From assembly GCA_045660545.1 (NCBI GenBank), contig JAZREA010000002.1, positions 1 through 64,000 on the forward strand: DNA of 64,000 nucleotides, given 5' to 3'. Of this stretch, positions 52,763 through 60,310 are shown piece by piece. A program made the translations under genes and the position numbers. This stretch comes from JAZREA01 sp045660545. GTDB taxonomy: Bacteria > Bacillota > Clostridia > Monoglobales > Firm-18. Position 1 is the stretch's first letter, and each line of letters begins with the position of its first letter. Under the pieces are notes generated by a model. It saw only the letters and a list, made by a program, of their open reading frames with translations. It searched no databases and had not been told where the DNA came from.

Positions 52763-53573
52763 ACATACATTTAGGTATTCTTACTCGGTATTCTATAAAC
52801 TCTTCGTTCTCGCTCTTTTCTGAAACGGCGTTAACTCCCGACTGGTTCATTATGTCGATCGCCTGCTTTATTGTGTTTGCAAAGATTCTGATGTCCTTAA
52901 ACACCCGCATCGGCTTTTTAATTATCGGCTCTTTTTTTGGGGTTAAAAGAGAGTCTATGTATTCGTCGGTTTTGGTAACGTTTAGGCCTCGGTCTGTTAT
53001 GGATTTTAGCGCTTTTAGCTGTGCTTCTTCGTTTGGTAGCCTAAGCAGTGCTCTTGCGTGTCGTTCGGTCAGGTTGTTTTCTTTAATCACTTTTTTTACA
53101 AGCGGGCTTAGCTTTAAAATTCTGATTTTGTTGGCAATAGTCGCCTGAGTTTTGCCAATCCTCTCCGCAAGCTCTTCTTGCGTAATGTTAAAGTCGGAGA
53201 TTAAGTTGCTGTACCCTTCCGCCTCGTCAAAGAAGTTTAAGTTCTCTCTTTGCAGATTCTCAATCAGGGCAAGTGCTGCGCTGTCGCAGTTGCTGACGTC
53301 AATAACTATTGCGGGTATTGTCTGCATGTTCGCCATCCTGCATGCGCGAAGTCTGCGCTCACCTGCTATAAGTTCATATTTCGAATACGTACCCTTTCGT
53401 ACGGTTATAGGCTGAATAAGCCCGTACTTTGTAATAGAGTCGCAAAGCTCCGCAATCGAGTCCGGAGAAAATATTTTTCTCGGTTGGTAGGGATTTTGTG
53501 CGACACTGTCAATCGGTATTTGTGTCAGCCTGCTTTTTTGTTCTCGCGGTTTAAATAAAGCCGCCACTTCCAT
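52761..53573 (-). CDS. noc: Nucleoid occlusion protein Noc (ParB family)
   Basis: 270 aa from ATG 53573 with GGGTGA upstream; an in-frame GTG at 53582 lies within that site. Basic N-terminus EVAALFKPREQKSRL fits the membrane-binding helix of Noc. ParB core: GERRLRACRMANM, ENLQRENLNFFDEAEGY, HTH TQEELAERIGKTQATIANKIR, and RHARALLRLPNEEAQLKAL. Known role: binds NBS sites, uses CTP and membrane contact to keep FtsZ rings off the nucleoid. In most relatives Noc sits next to gidB near the origin; here its neighbours are kdgK and MATE. Confidence 0.87.
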   Translation of the reverse strand: MEVAALFKPREQKSRLTQIPIDSVAQNPYQPRKIFSPDSIAELCDSITKYGLIQPITVRKGTYSKYELIAGERRLRACRMANMQTIPAIVIDVSNCDSAALALIENLQRENLNFFDEAEGYSNLISDFNITQEELAERIGKTQATIANKIRILKLSPLVKKVIKENNLTERHARALLRLPNEEAQLKALKSITDRGLNVTKTDEYIDSLLTPKKEPIIKKPMRVFKDIRIFANTIKQAIDIMNQSGVNAVSEKSENEEFIEYRVRIPKCM

Positions 53574-53743
53574 TTTTATCACCCGTCCTTGTGCTTTGTC
53601 TGTTTGTTACTGATATTATTATAACAAAAACTGGAAATAATTGGAAATATTATTCATCCAAAAATTATGACAAAACCCAAGAAAAACCCCGACAAAACAA
53701 CATATTAAATGTTGTCATTTGTCGCATTATATCAAAATAAAGA

Positions 53744-53786
53744 GGCCGAAGAAAAACAAAATTTGTTTTTCTACAGCCCCTTTTTT
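53744..53786. terminator. Terminator-like hairpin next to the structured element
   Basis: Stem AGAAAAACA/TGTTTTTCT extended by GGC/GCC across a small internal loop, followed by T6 on the plus strand. On the minus strand it is followed by a T-rich stretch, so direction is unclear. Confidence 0.5.
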
Positions 53787-53812
53787 GTTGGGCGGACGAA
53801 AAATAGCGCAGA

Positions 53813-53901
53813 TTGGACAAACTGAGCGAAAGCAGGGTTACGTCCTGCTTTCGGATACCCGAAGGCGTACATAGGTACGTCGAGAGGCGAAGTTTGTTCA
53901 A
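53813..53901. ncRNA. Candidate structured RNA (three helices)
   Basis: Closing helix TTGGACAAACT / AGTTTGTTCAA (53813-53823 with 53891-53901, 11 bp, one G-U). Inside is a perfect 10-bp hairpin CGAAAGCAGG/CCTGCTTTCG (53827-53836 with 53844-53853, loop GTTACGT) and a 7-bp hairpin GGCGTAC/GTACGTC (53864-53870 with 53875-53881). Direction and function unknown. Confidence 0.5.
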
Positions 53902-53912
53902 AACACAATGCA

Positions 53913-53946
53913 ATAAAAAAGAAAAAATTCGATAAAAATCGAATTT
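53913..53946 (-). terminator. Terminator of the MATE gene
   Basis: 9-bp stem AAATTCGAT/ATCGAATTT with an AAAA loop, then TTTTCTTTTTT on the minus strand, 100 bp after the MATE stop. Confidence 0.85.
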
Positions 53947-54046
53947 CTCCTTAAAAAACCACATTCTTTCATCTGTTTTTGCTGAACAACGAGGAATGTC
54001 ATACATTTTCTCGCATTGTGTGGGGTGCGCATTTTTCTACGCGCCG

Positions 54047-55417
54047 CTATATATTAAGTTGTTTAAACAGCCTCTTTGTGCAGAAGATGCAGATAAATAC
54101 CGAAGCCAAATCTGCCGCAGGGAACGCAAACCAAACCAGGTCAACGTTGCCCAAAAGAGAGAACAACCACGCCAGAGGCAGTATAATGATAAGCTGTCTT
54201 GCTGCGGATATCCAAAGGCTGTATGTTCCCTTGCCCAAAGCCTGGTAGACAGACGAAGATACCACAGAGTACCCTGCTACTATAAACCCAAGGCTTGTTA
54301 TGCGTAAGGTGGGGACACCTATTTTGATAAGCTCCTCGCTGTCGTTAAACAGCGCGATAAGCTTGTCCGGTATAGTTTGGAAAATTAAAAGACCAACCGC
54401 CATAATAGCAATGGCATATAAAATGCTCAGATTCTTTGTCTTTCTAATCCTGTCGGGGTGCTTTGCGCCGTAGTTGTACGCAATTATCGGCACCATACCG
54501 TTGTTAAGGCCGAAAATCGGCATAAACACAAAGCTTTGAAGCTTAAAGTAAATACCAAGCGCCGTAGTAGCCAGCGTTCCTGCGGCTGCGCCGTACGCCG
54601 TCTTTATGCCGTCAAACTTAATTAAAATCTTATTAATAGAAAAGTTAGCAACCGACATAATCGCAACCATCAGTATAGACGGAATACCTATCGAGTAGAT
54701 GCGCTTTACAGTATATTTGTCAAGCTTGCAGTTTTCACGGTTTAAGGCTATGTAGTGGTTGTAACGGCGGTTGAAGTAATAGGCAAGACCCATAGCAAAA
54801 AACTGACCTATAACCGTTGCAACGGCCGCACCAATAACCCCAAGCTTCGGGAATCCACAAAGACCAAAAATCAAAAGCGGGTCTAAAATAATGTTAATAA
54901 CCGCGCCTGAGAGCTGGCTTATCATAGAATATATCGCATTGCCCGTCGCCTGCAACATTCTCTCGAACGTAACCTGGCCGAATATCCCAAAGGCAAATCC
55001 GCTGCATATCATAAGGTATTGCTTGCCGTATGTTACAATTTCGGGGTTGGGATTTTGCACGCGGAAGAAAATCCCCGAGAACAAAAGCCCGACAACTGCG
55101 AACATAAGAGCGCTGAGCATTTGAAGAACAAATCCGTTGCCCGCCGCCTTGCCGACTTTTTTAAGGTCGCCTTCGCCAAGGCTTTTAGACAGCATCGCGT
55201 TCATACCGACACCTGTGCCGGTGGCAAAAGCCATCATAAGATTCTGAAAAGAAAAGGCGAGCGAAACCGCCGTAAGCGCGTTAATGTCAAACCGACCAAC
55301 AAAAATACTGTCAACAATGTTGTACAAAGACTGCACAAACATCGAAAAAATCATAGGTAATGATGTAGAAATCAAAAGCTTGCCGACCGGCATAACCCCC
55401 ATTTTATTTTCTTCCAT
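54047..55417 (-). CDS. MATE family efflux transporter
   Basis: 456 aa, ATG 55417 after GGAGGTG. Twelve hydrophobic spans and MATE motifs: LPMIFSMFVQSLYNIVDSIFVG in the first helix, GTGVGMNAMLSKSLGEGD, ATGNAIYSMISQL, and a matching second half (VFMPIFGLNNGMVPIIAYNYGAKHPDRI). Known: Na+ or H+ coupled exporters of cationic drugs and metabolites. Follows fba with a terminator between. No local regulator identified. Confidence 0.88.
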   Translation of the reverse strand: MEENKMGVMPVGKLLISTSLPMIFSMFVQSLYNIVDSIFVGRFDINALTAVSLAFSFQNLMMAFATGTGVGMNAMLSKSLGEGDLKKVGKAAGNGFVLQMLSALMFAVVGLLFSGIFFRVQNPNPEIVTYGKQYLMICSGFAFGIFGQVTFERMLQATGNAIYSMISQLSGAVINIILDPLLIFGLCGFPKLGVIGAAVATVIGQFFAMGLAYYFNRRYNHYIALNRENCKLDKYTVKRIYSIGIPSILMVAIMSVANFSINKILIKFDGIKTAYGAAAGTLATTALGIYFKLQSFVFMPIFGLNNGMVPIIAYNYGAKHPDRIRKTKNLSILYAIAIMAVGLLIFQTIPDKLIALFNDSEELIKIGVPTLRITSLGFIVAGYSVVSSSVYQALGKGTYSLWISAARQLIIILPLAWLFSLLGNVDLVWFAFPAADLASVFICIFCTKRLFKQLNI

Positions 55418-55439
55418 AAAAACACCTCCAAACTAAGCA

Positions 55440-55484
55440 CAAAAAATAATGGCGGCAAGCGTTTCGCGCCACCATTATTTTTAA
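55440..55484 (-). terminator. Terminator of fba
   Basis: Stem AAAATAATGGCGGC/GCCACCATTATTTT (one G-T) with inner GCG/CGC, T-run on the minus strand, 13 bp after the fba stop. Confidence 0.85.
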
Positions 55485-55496
55485 AATAAGAAGTGC

Positions 55497-56444
55497 TTAT
55501 TTAACGTCGTCAGCCTTGCCGTCGCAACCAAGCACGTTAACAATCTTCTTTGTAACGAGGTCTTTAATAGCTGCACGAGCAGGTTTTAGATACTGTCTTG
55601 GGTCAAAGTGAGATGGGTTCTCGTTAAAGTACTTTCTGATAGAACCTGTCATAGCAAGACGAAGGTCAGAGTCGATGTTGATTTTGCAAACAGCAGAAGA
55701 AGCAGCCTGTCTTAACATATCCTCAGGGATACCGATAGCGTCAGGCATGTTGCCGCCGTTTTCGTTAATCATTTCTACATACTCAGGAATTACCGAGGAA
55801 GCACCGTGTAAAACAATCGGGAAGCCCGGGAGCTGCTTTGAAACTTCGTCAAGAATGTCGAATCTGAGCTGTGGCTTCTGGCCCGGCTTGAACTTGTATG
55901 CACCGTGGCTTGTGCCGATAGCGATAGCAAGTGAGTCAACGCCTGTACGTGTAACAAAGTCAACAACCTCTTCAGGTCTTGTGTATGAAGCGTCCTCTTC
56001 GGAAACGTTAACGGCGTCCTCAATACCTGCGAGTCTGCCAAGCTCACCCTCTACAACTACGCCGTGAGCGTGTGCGTATTCAACAACCTTCTTTGTAAGA
56101 GCAACGTTCTCTTCGTAAGGAAGGTGCGAACCGTCAATCATAACAGAAGTAAATCCGCCGTCAATACAAGACTTACAAAGTTCAAAAGAATCACCGTGGT
56201 CAAGGTGCAAAGCAATTGGCAAGCCTGTTTCGATAACAGCAGCCTCTACAAGCTTAACGAGATAAGTGTGGTTAGCGTACTTTCTTGCGCCTGCGGAAAC
56301 CTGCAAAATCAAAGGAGCGTTAACTTCCTTTGCTGCCTCTGTGATTCCCTGCATGATTTCCATGTTGTTTACGTTAAAAGCACCGATGGCGTATCCTCCC
56401 TCGTATGCTTTTTTAAACATTTCCTTAGTAGTTACTAATGGCAT
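55497..56444 (-). CDS. fba: Fructose-bisphosphate aldolase, class II
   Basis: 315 aa from ATG 56444 (AAGGAG 9 nt upstream); an in-frame extension to 56468 overlaps the ribosome site. Class II zinc aldolase: GAFNVNNMEIMQGI, metal ligand LHLDHGDSFE, VEGELGRLAGIED, GTSHGAYKF, VLHGASSVIPEY, and KINIDSDLRLAMT. Known role: cleaves fructose-1,6-bisphosphate in glycolysis and also forms it in gluconeogenesis. Monocistronic with a TTGAAA-16-TACAAT promoter. Confidence 0.94.
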   Translation of the reverse strand: MPLVTTKEMFKKAYEGGYAIGAFNVNNMEIMQGITEAAKEVNAPLILQVSAGARKYANHTYLVKLVEAAVIETGLPIALHLDHGDSFELCKSCIDGGFTSVMIDGSHLPYEENVALTKKVVEYAHAHGVVVEGELGRLAGIEDAVNVSEEDASYTRPEEVVDFVTRTGVDSLAIAIGTSHGAYKFKPGQKPQLRFDILDEVSKQLPGFPIVLHGASSVIPEYVEMINENGGNMPDAIGIPEDMLRQAASSAVCKINIDSDLRLAMTGSIRKYFNENPSHFDPRQYLKPARAAIKDLVTKKIVNVLGCDGKADDVK

Positions 56445-56486
56445 TACATATCTCTCCTTATATAACATTGTTTATTCTTTAACTAT

Positions 56487-56514
56487 ATTGTACCACAATA
56501 TAAAAGTTTTTCAA
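56487..56514 (-). promoter_or_regulatory. fba promoter
   Basis: TTGAAA-16-TACAAT on the minus strand, 43 bp before the start. Confidence 0.7.
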
Positions 56515-56595
56515 GAGTAAAATTACACAAAGACTGCTTCGTTTTAAAAAAAGTTGTTTTTTTGTGAAAAATAGTTCAAATTAAGATAAATTATG

Positions 56596-56624
56596 TTGAA
56601 ATTTGCCACAAAGTGCGATATAAT
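56596..56624 (+). promoter_or_regulatory. Promoter of the AbrB-like gene
   Basis: TTGAAA-17-TATAAT, 26 bp before the GTG start. Confidence 0.8.
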
Positions 56625-56649
56625 TTACTAAAAGAATGGAGGGATGTTT

Positions 56650-56904
56650 GTGAAGGCAACGGGAATTGTCAGAAAAGTCGATGAGCTTGGCAGAATAGTG
56701 CTGCCGATAGAGCTTAGAAGAACTCTTGGTATAGAGATTAAGGACTCTTTGGAGTTTCACATCGAGGGGAACAAAATTGTTCTTAAAAAATATGAAAACT
56801 CCTGCCTTTTTTGCGGATGCGAAGACAACCTTGTAAAATATATTGGTAAAAACGTGTGCGAACACTGTGTTAAAAAGCTTGCAAACGGAGAATACACACG
56901 CTAA
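56650..56904 (+). CDS. AbrB-family transition-state regulator with C-terminal zinc ribbon
   Basis: 84 aa from GTG 56650, seven nt after GGAGG; ATG 56644 overlaps the site. N-terminal AbrB/SpoVT swapped-hairpin DNA-binding domain (KATGIVRKVDELGRIVLPIE, RRTLGIEIKDSLEF, KIVLKKY). Then a short Cys4 segment CLFCGCED...VCEHC, which resembles a zinc knuckle and replaces the multimerisation tail of Bacillus AbrB. Known for the family: global control in the shift from growth to stationary phase. Targets cannot be read from this window. Confidence 0.88.
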   Translation: MKATGIVRKVDELGRIVLPIELRRTLGIEIKDSLEFHIEGNKIVLKKYENSCLFCGCEDNLVKYIGKNVCEHCVKKLANGEYTR

Positions 56905-56927
56905 AAAAGTGAGTTTTAAGACATAAA

Positions 56928-56962
56928 AAAGCAGCGGACTTTTCGTCCGCTGCTTTGTTTTT
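56928..56962. terminator. Bidirectional terminator after the AbrB-like gene
   Basis: 12-bp stem AAAGCAGCGGAC/GTCCGCTGCTTT with a TTTTC loop; T-rich on the plus side and A-run on the left for the convergent gene. Confidence 0.88.
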
Positions 56963-56967
56963 ATAAA

Positions 56968-57336
56968 TTAGTCTTCAACAACCTGAATCCTGTCCAAAAG
57001 CGCGTGCTGTGCAAAAGCCCATATAACAGCATATACAGACAAAACAATTACAACAGCCATGTTGCCGTCAATAAAGAACCATGCAACGATAACAGGAATC
57101 CAACCGAGGTTGTTCCATACAGGCTTCCTGAAAATAACGAACAAAAGACCCAAAACGTTAAAAATTAAGCCAAACAAGAAAGCGAAAACCGCGTCTTCAG
57201 TAAGCTGCTTTCTTGACTTTGTGATTATAAAGTTCGCAACCGCACAGATAACTGATAGCGCAACAACAATCCAAACTATCGGCATATTCTGTCCAAGAAA
57301 ATCCCCGATATGTAAAAATCCTTCACTCAAATTCAT
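56968..57336 (-). CDS. Small integral membrane protein, unknown
   Basis: 122 aa, ATG 57336 after GGAGGG. Not recognised. Four hydrophobic stretches (IVWIVVALSVICAVANFII, FLFGLIFNVLGLLFVIF, WIPVIVAWFFI, AVVIVLSVYAVIWAF) with a charged KSRKQLTED loop after the first. No signal peptide. Has its own promoter (TTGACA-17-TAGAAT) and shares a terminator with the AbrB-like gene. It lies directly downstream of rnpB on the same strand but is separated by a T-rich stretch. Confidence 0.8.
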   Translation of the reverse strand: MNLSEGFLHIGDFLGQNMPIVWIVVALSVICAVANFIITKSRKQLTEDAVFAFLFGLIFNVLGLLFVIFRKPVWNNLGWIPVIVAWFFIDGNMAVVIVLSVYAVIWAFAQHALLDRIQVVED

Positions 57337-57372
57337 AAAAAACCCTCCAAATCCATAAAAACTATATATAAT

Positions 57373-57401
57373 ATTCTACCATTTTAAGAACATAATGTCA
57401 A
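57373..57401 (-). promoter_or_regulatory. Promoter of the 122-aa membrane protein gene
   Basis: TTGACA-17-TAGAAT on the minus strand. Confidence 0.75.
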
Positions 57402-57444
57402 TAACGAAAACGATATTTAAAAGATAAAAATAAAATAAAAAATA

Positions 57445-57776
57445 TGAGCAGGCCTGTAAGCCGAGTTCTGTATTAGACAGCCATCTTTCTAGGCAATATA
57501 TTACTATATTGCTCAAGCCACCCGTAGGGAATATGTGACGGGCAGTCATTCCCGGTCGGTGTTGCTCCGAGTGGGGTTTACACGGCTGACCGGTCTCCCG
57601 GCCACCGGTGAGCTTTTACCTCACCTTTCCACCTGTACCGTCAAAAGACGGTAGTTTATTTCTGTTGCACTATCCTTAAAGTCGCCTTCACCGGCAGTTA
57701 ACCGGCACTCTTGCCCTGTGGAGCTCGGACTTTCCTCGTCAGGCCTTTTGCCTGCCGCGACTGTCTGGCCTACTCA
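57445..57776 (-). ncRNA. rnpB: RNase P RNA (bacterial class A)
   Basis: About 332 nt. Conserved core visible on the minus strand: GAGGAAAGTCCGAGCTCC near the 5' end, the paired GCAACAGAAA segment, GGTAAAAGCTCACCGGTGG, and the closing ACAGAACTCGGCTTACAGG. P1 is formed by GAGTAGGCC (57775-57767) and GGCCTGCTC (57454-57446). Known role: ribozyme for tRNA 5' processing. A TATTTTTTATTTT tail at about 57430-57443 may terminate it. The 5' end overlaps the last codons of the Nif3-family gene. Confidence 0.95.
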
Positions 57777-58525
57777 TATTTTATATAACTTTTACTACGC
57801 AAAGAAGTAATAACGTCTACGTCTTCAAACTTGTCCATAAGATACCGCGCCACCCTGTATATCACAGGGTTTTCTGTTTCAAAGTGGCCCGCGTCGATAA
57901 CTAAGAGCCCCAGTTTTTGCGCAAGCTGAGCCTGATGGTACTTAACGTCAGCGGTAAGTAATACGTCAAAGCCCTGCTCTGCGACCGCGGGGATAAAGTC
58001 TCCTCCGCTTCCGCCAATAACACACACCTTGCTAATCTCTTTGTCCTTGTCGCCTACATAGCGCAGATGACCGATGTTTAAAGAAAGCTTGATGTGTTGT
58101 AAATAATCACCAAAAGAACATTCCTCAACGTGCCCGCCCTTTGCCTCAAAGCCTTCAAAGAGCACGTCCTCGATGTTTTCAAGCCCGACGGTCTGTGCAA
58201 GAACAAAGTTTACGCCCTCTGCCGCACGGTCTAAGTTTGTGTGCATGGAACAAACGGCAATCTTGTTCTCAATCACGCCCAAAAGTGTCTTGTCCGTAAC
58301 GCTTTTTAGCGGGGACATTATAAAGGGATGATGCGTTATAATCATATCTGCCTCGACGTCAAGCGCCTCTTTAAGCCCGTTTTCGTCAAGGTCGAGCATA
58401 ACGATAATTTTAGAAACCTCTCTGTCGGGGTCGCCGACCATAAGGCCTACGTTGTCCCATTCTTCGGCAAGGCTCAAAGGCGCAAGGCCCTCCATAGCCA
58501 AAACCACGTCAGAAACTTTCGCCAT
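57770..58525 (-). CDS. yqfO: Nif3-like dinuclear metal protein (DUF34/YqfO)
   Basis: 251 aa, ATG 58525. Family motifs: LAEEWDNVGLMVGDP at the N-terminus, metal ligands THHPF and SMHTNLD, ADVKYHQA and IDAGHFETE. Known: hexameric metal-binding protein of unclear activity, adjacent to trmK in many Firmicutes (annotated as GTP cyclohydrolase-like, probably wrongly). It overlaps trmK by 17 bp upstream, and its stop TAG (57772-57770) lies inside the rnpB 5' stem. Confidence 0.92.
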   Translation of the reverse strand: MAKVSDVVLAMEGLAPLSLAEEWDNVGLMVGDPDREVSKIIVMLDLDENGLKEALDVEADMIITHHPFIMSPLKSVTDKTLLGVIENKIAVCSMHTNLDRAAEGVNFVLAQTVGLENIEDVLFEGFEAKGGHVEECSFGDYLQHIKLSLNIGHLRYVGDKDKEISKVCVIGGSGGDFIPAVAEQGFDVLLTADVKYHQAQLAQKLGLLVIDAGHFETENPVIYRVARYLMDKFEDVDVITSLRSKSYIKYE

Positions 58526-59213
58526 ATTTATCCGCCTCCTCTAAAAACCTTTTGCAAAGCGCCTCTACCTTTTTGCGCTCTGCTACAACCTTTGGGTTGT
58601 CAGAGTTTTTCATTCCGTTTGCGCGCCGTGTTAAGACGGCGATTTTTTTATGTAGATATTCGGGTAGTAAAGGGTCTTTGTTTTCAAAAAGCTTTTTGCC
58701 TACAAAGTATAAAAACTCGTCCGTAACAGACTCCTCGCCACAGCGTGCGACAAGTACGTTGTATATCTTGTTTTCTTCCTTTGCGAGTTTTTCGTCTACC
58801 ACACAAAACGAATTTTGGTGTAAAAAGCGACGCACGTCCTCAACGCATGTCATTGGTTGAAGCACAAGCCTTTTGGCACTTCTTGCGATGTTTAAGTTCG
58901 CGGATAAGATGTCGCAAATAAGCTTGCCGCCCATCCCTGCGATAACTATAACGTCAGCACCGAGCGCCCTTTCAAGCCCGTCTGCAAGCACAACGTCGAT
59001 TTGCTCGTCAAGAGCGTATTCTGCGACGTTTTTTTCGGCAATTTTAACTGGGCCCTTCACCACGTCACTTGCAACGGCCCTCATAGCCTGACCGTTTTGC
59101 ACCGCGTAAATCGGGATGTAGGCGTGGTCAGTGCCTATGTCGGCAAGATAACCGCACTCCCCAATCAAATCCGCAACGCATCTAAGCCTGGGTGTAAGAG
59201 TAATTTTATTCAT
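58509..59213 (-). CDS. trmK: tRNA (adenine22-N1)-methyltransferase
   Basis: 234 aa, ATG 59213 overlaps the rpoD stop (TGATG). SAM-binding Rossmann motifs LADIGTDHAYIPI, ASDVVKGPVKIAEKN, DVVLADGLERAL, and VIAGMGGKLICDIL (the catalytic region of TrmK), then helical coiled-coil C-terminus (ARRANGMKNSDNPKVVAERKK-like). Known role: m1A22 in tRNAs of Gram-positives. Order rpoD-trmK-nif3 matches Bacillus. Confidence 0.93.
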   Translation of the reverse strand: MNKITLTPRLRCVADLIGECGYLADIGTDHAYIPIYAVQNGQAMRAVASDVVKGPVKIAEKNVAEYALDEQIDVVLADGLERALGADVIVIAGMGGKLICDILSANLNIARSAKRLVLQPMTCVEDVRRFLHQNSFCVVDEKLAKEENKIYNVLVARCGEESVTDEFLYFVGKKLFENKDPLLPEYLHKKIAVLTRRANGMKNSDNPKVVAERKKVEALCKRFLEEADKYGESF

Positions 59214-60310
59214 CAGTCAAGATAATCCTTTAATTTTTTACTTCTGCTTGGGTGGCGGAGCTTTCTTAAAGCTTTCGCTTCAATCTGCCTGATACGCTCT
59301 CTTGTAACGCCAAACTCGGAGCCTACTTCTTCCAAGGTCCTTGCCCTTCCGTCGTCAAGACCAAAGCGAAGCCTCAAAACCTTCTCTTCTCTTGGGGCGA
59401 GAGTTCCCAAAACGGAGGAAAGCTGTTCCTTTAAAAGCGCGAACGAAGCAGCTTCCGCAGGAGCGGGAGCGTCGTCGTCGGGGATAAAGTCGCCAAGATG
59501 GCTGTCTTCCTCCTCGCCGATAGGTGTTTCTAACGAAACAGGCTCTTGCGCAATTTTTTGAATTTCTCGTACCTTGTCAACAGAAAGGTTCATTTCCTTT
59601 GCAATCTCCTCGGGGTACGGGTCTCTGCCGAGAACCTGTAAAAGCTGTCTTGAAACTCTGATAAGCTTGTTTATAGTCTCAACCATATGAACAGGAATAC
59701 GGATAGTTCTTGCCTGGTCGGCAATCGCCCTTGTAATCGCCTGCCTTATCCACCATGTTGCGTAGGTACTGAACTTGTAGCCCTTGTGGTAGTCGAACTT
59801 TTCTACCGCCTTGATAAGACCGAGGTTACCTTCTTGAATAAGGTCTAAGAAAAGCATACCTCTGCCGACGTACCTTTTAGCTATGCTGACAACAAGCCTG
59901 AGGTTAGCCTCAGACAGTTTTTTCTTCGCCGCCTCGTCGCCCTCGGACATCTTTTCTGCCAGCTCCAGCTCTTCTTCCGGGGACAAAAGCGGAACTTTAC
60001 CTATTTCTTTAAGGTACATTCTGACGGGGTCGTCCATAGCGATACCTTCCGGAATGGTAAGGTCGATTTCTGTATCCTCTTCCTTAATTTCCGCAAGCTC
60101 TTCTTCCATGTCGCCGACAATTTCAATCCCCATAGACTCAATCGTTTCATACAACGAGTCAATCTGGTTGGCGTCAATGTCGAGCTCCTCTAACGTTTCG
60201 GAAATCTCTTTGTAGGTGAGTAACCCCTTTTTCTTGCCCTTGTCAAGTAGGGCACGTATGGTATTCTTTTTTGCATCAGTTGAATTTGGATTATTCTTCT
60301 CCGGTGTCAT
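59213..60310 (-). CDS. rpoD: Primary sigma factor RpoD (SigA)
   Basis: 365 aa from ATG 60310 with a ribosome site AAAGGGTGG; in-frame GTG 60319 lies within it. Acidic N-terminal region 1.1-like segment, then regions 1.2 (DDPVRMYLKEIGKVPLLSPE), 2 (DLIQEGNLGLIKAVEKFDY, ATWWIRQAITRAIADQ), 3 and 4 (LRLRFGLDDGRARTLEEVGSEFGVTRERIRQIE). Known role: housekeeping sigma factor, reader of the TTGACA/TATAAT promoters listed here. Overlaps dnaG by 20 bp. Confidence 0.96.
   Translation of the reverse strand: MTPEKNNPNSTDAKKNTIRALLDKGKKKGLLTYKEISETLEELDIDANQIDSLYETIESMGIEIVGDMEEELAEIKEEDTEIDLTIPEGIAMDDPVRMYLKEIGKVPLLSPEEELELAEKMSEGDEAAKKKLSEANLRLVVSIAKRYVGRGMLFLDLIQEGNLGLIKAVEKFDYHKGYKFSTYATWWIRQAITRAIADQARTIRIPVHMVETINKLIRVSRQLLQVLGRDPYPEEIAKEMNLSVDKVREIQKIAQEPVSLETPIGEEEDSHLGDFIPDDDAPAPAEAASFALLKEQLSSVLGTLAPREEKVLRLRFGLDDGRARTLEEVGSEFGVTRERIRQIEAKALRKLRHPSRSKKLKDYLD

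Larger units (their letters stand above)
53574..54046. other. Gap between noc and the MATE gene with several RNA-like structures
   Basis: No gene recognised. It holds a hairpin at about 53691-53723 (GACAAAACAACAT/ATGTTGTCATTTGTC, with an unpaired C), an extended -10 TATAAT with weak -35 upstream of noc (about 53729-53735 minus), a terminator-like hairpin at 53744-53786, a three-helix element at 53813-53901 and the MATE terminator at 53913-53946. Confidence 0.7.
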
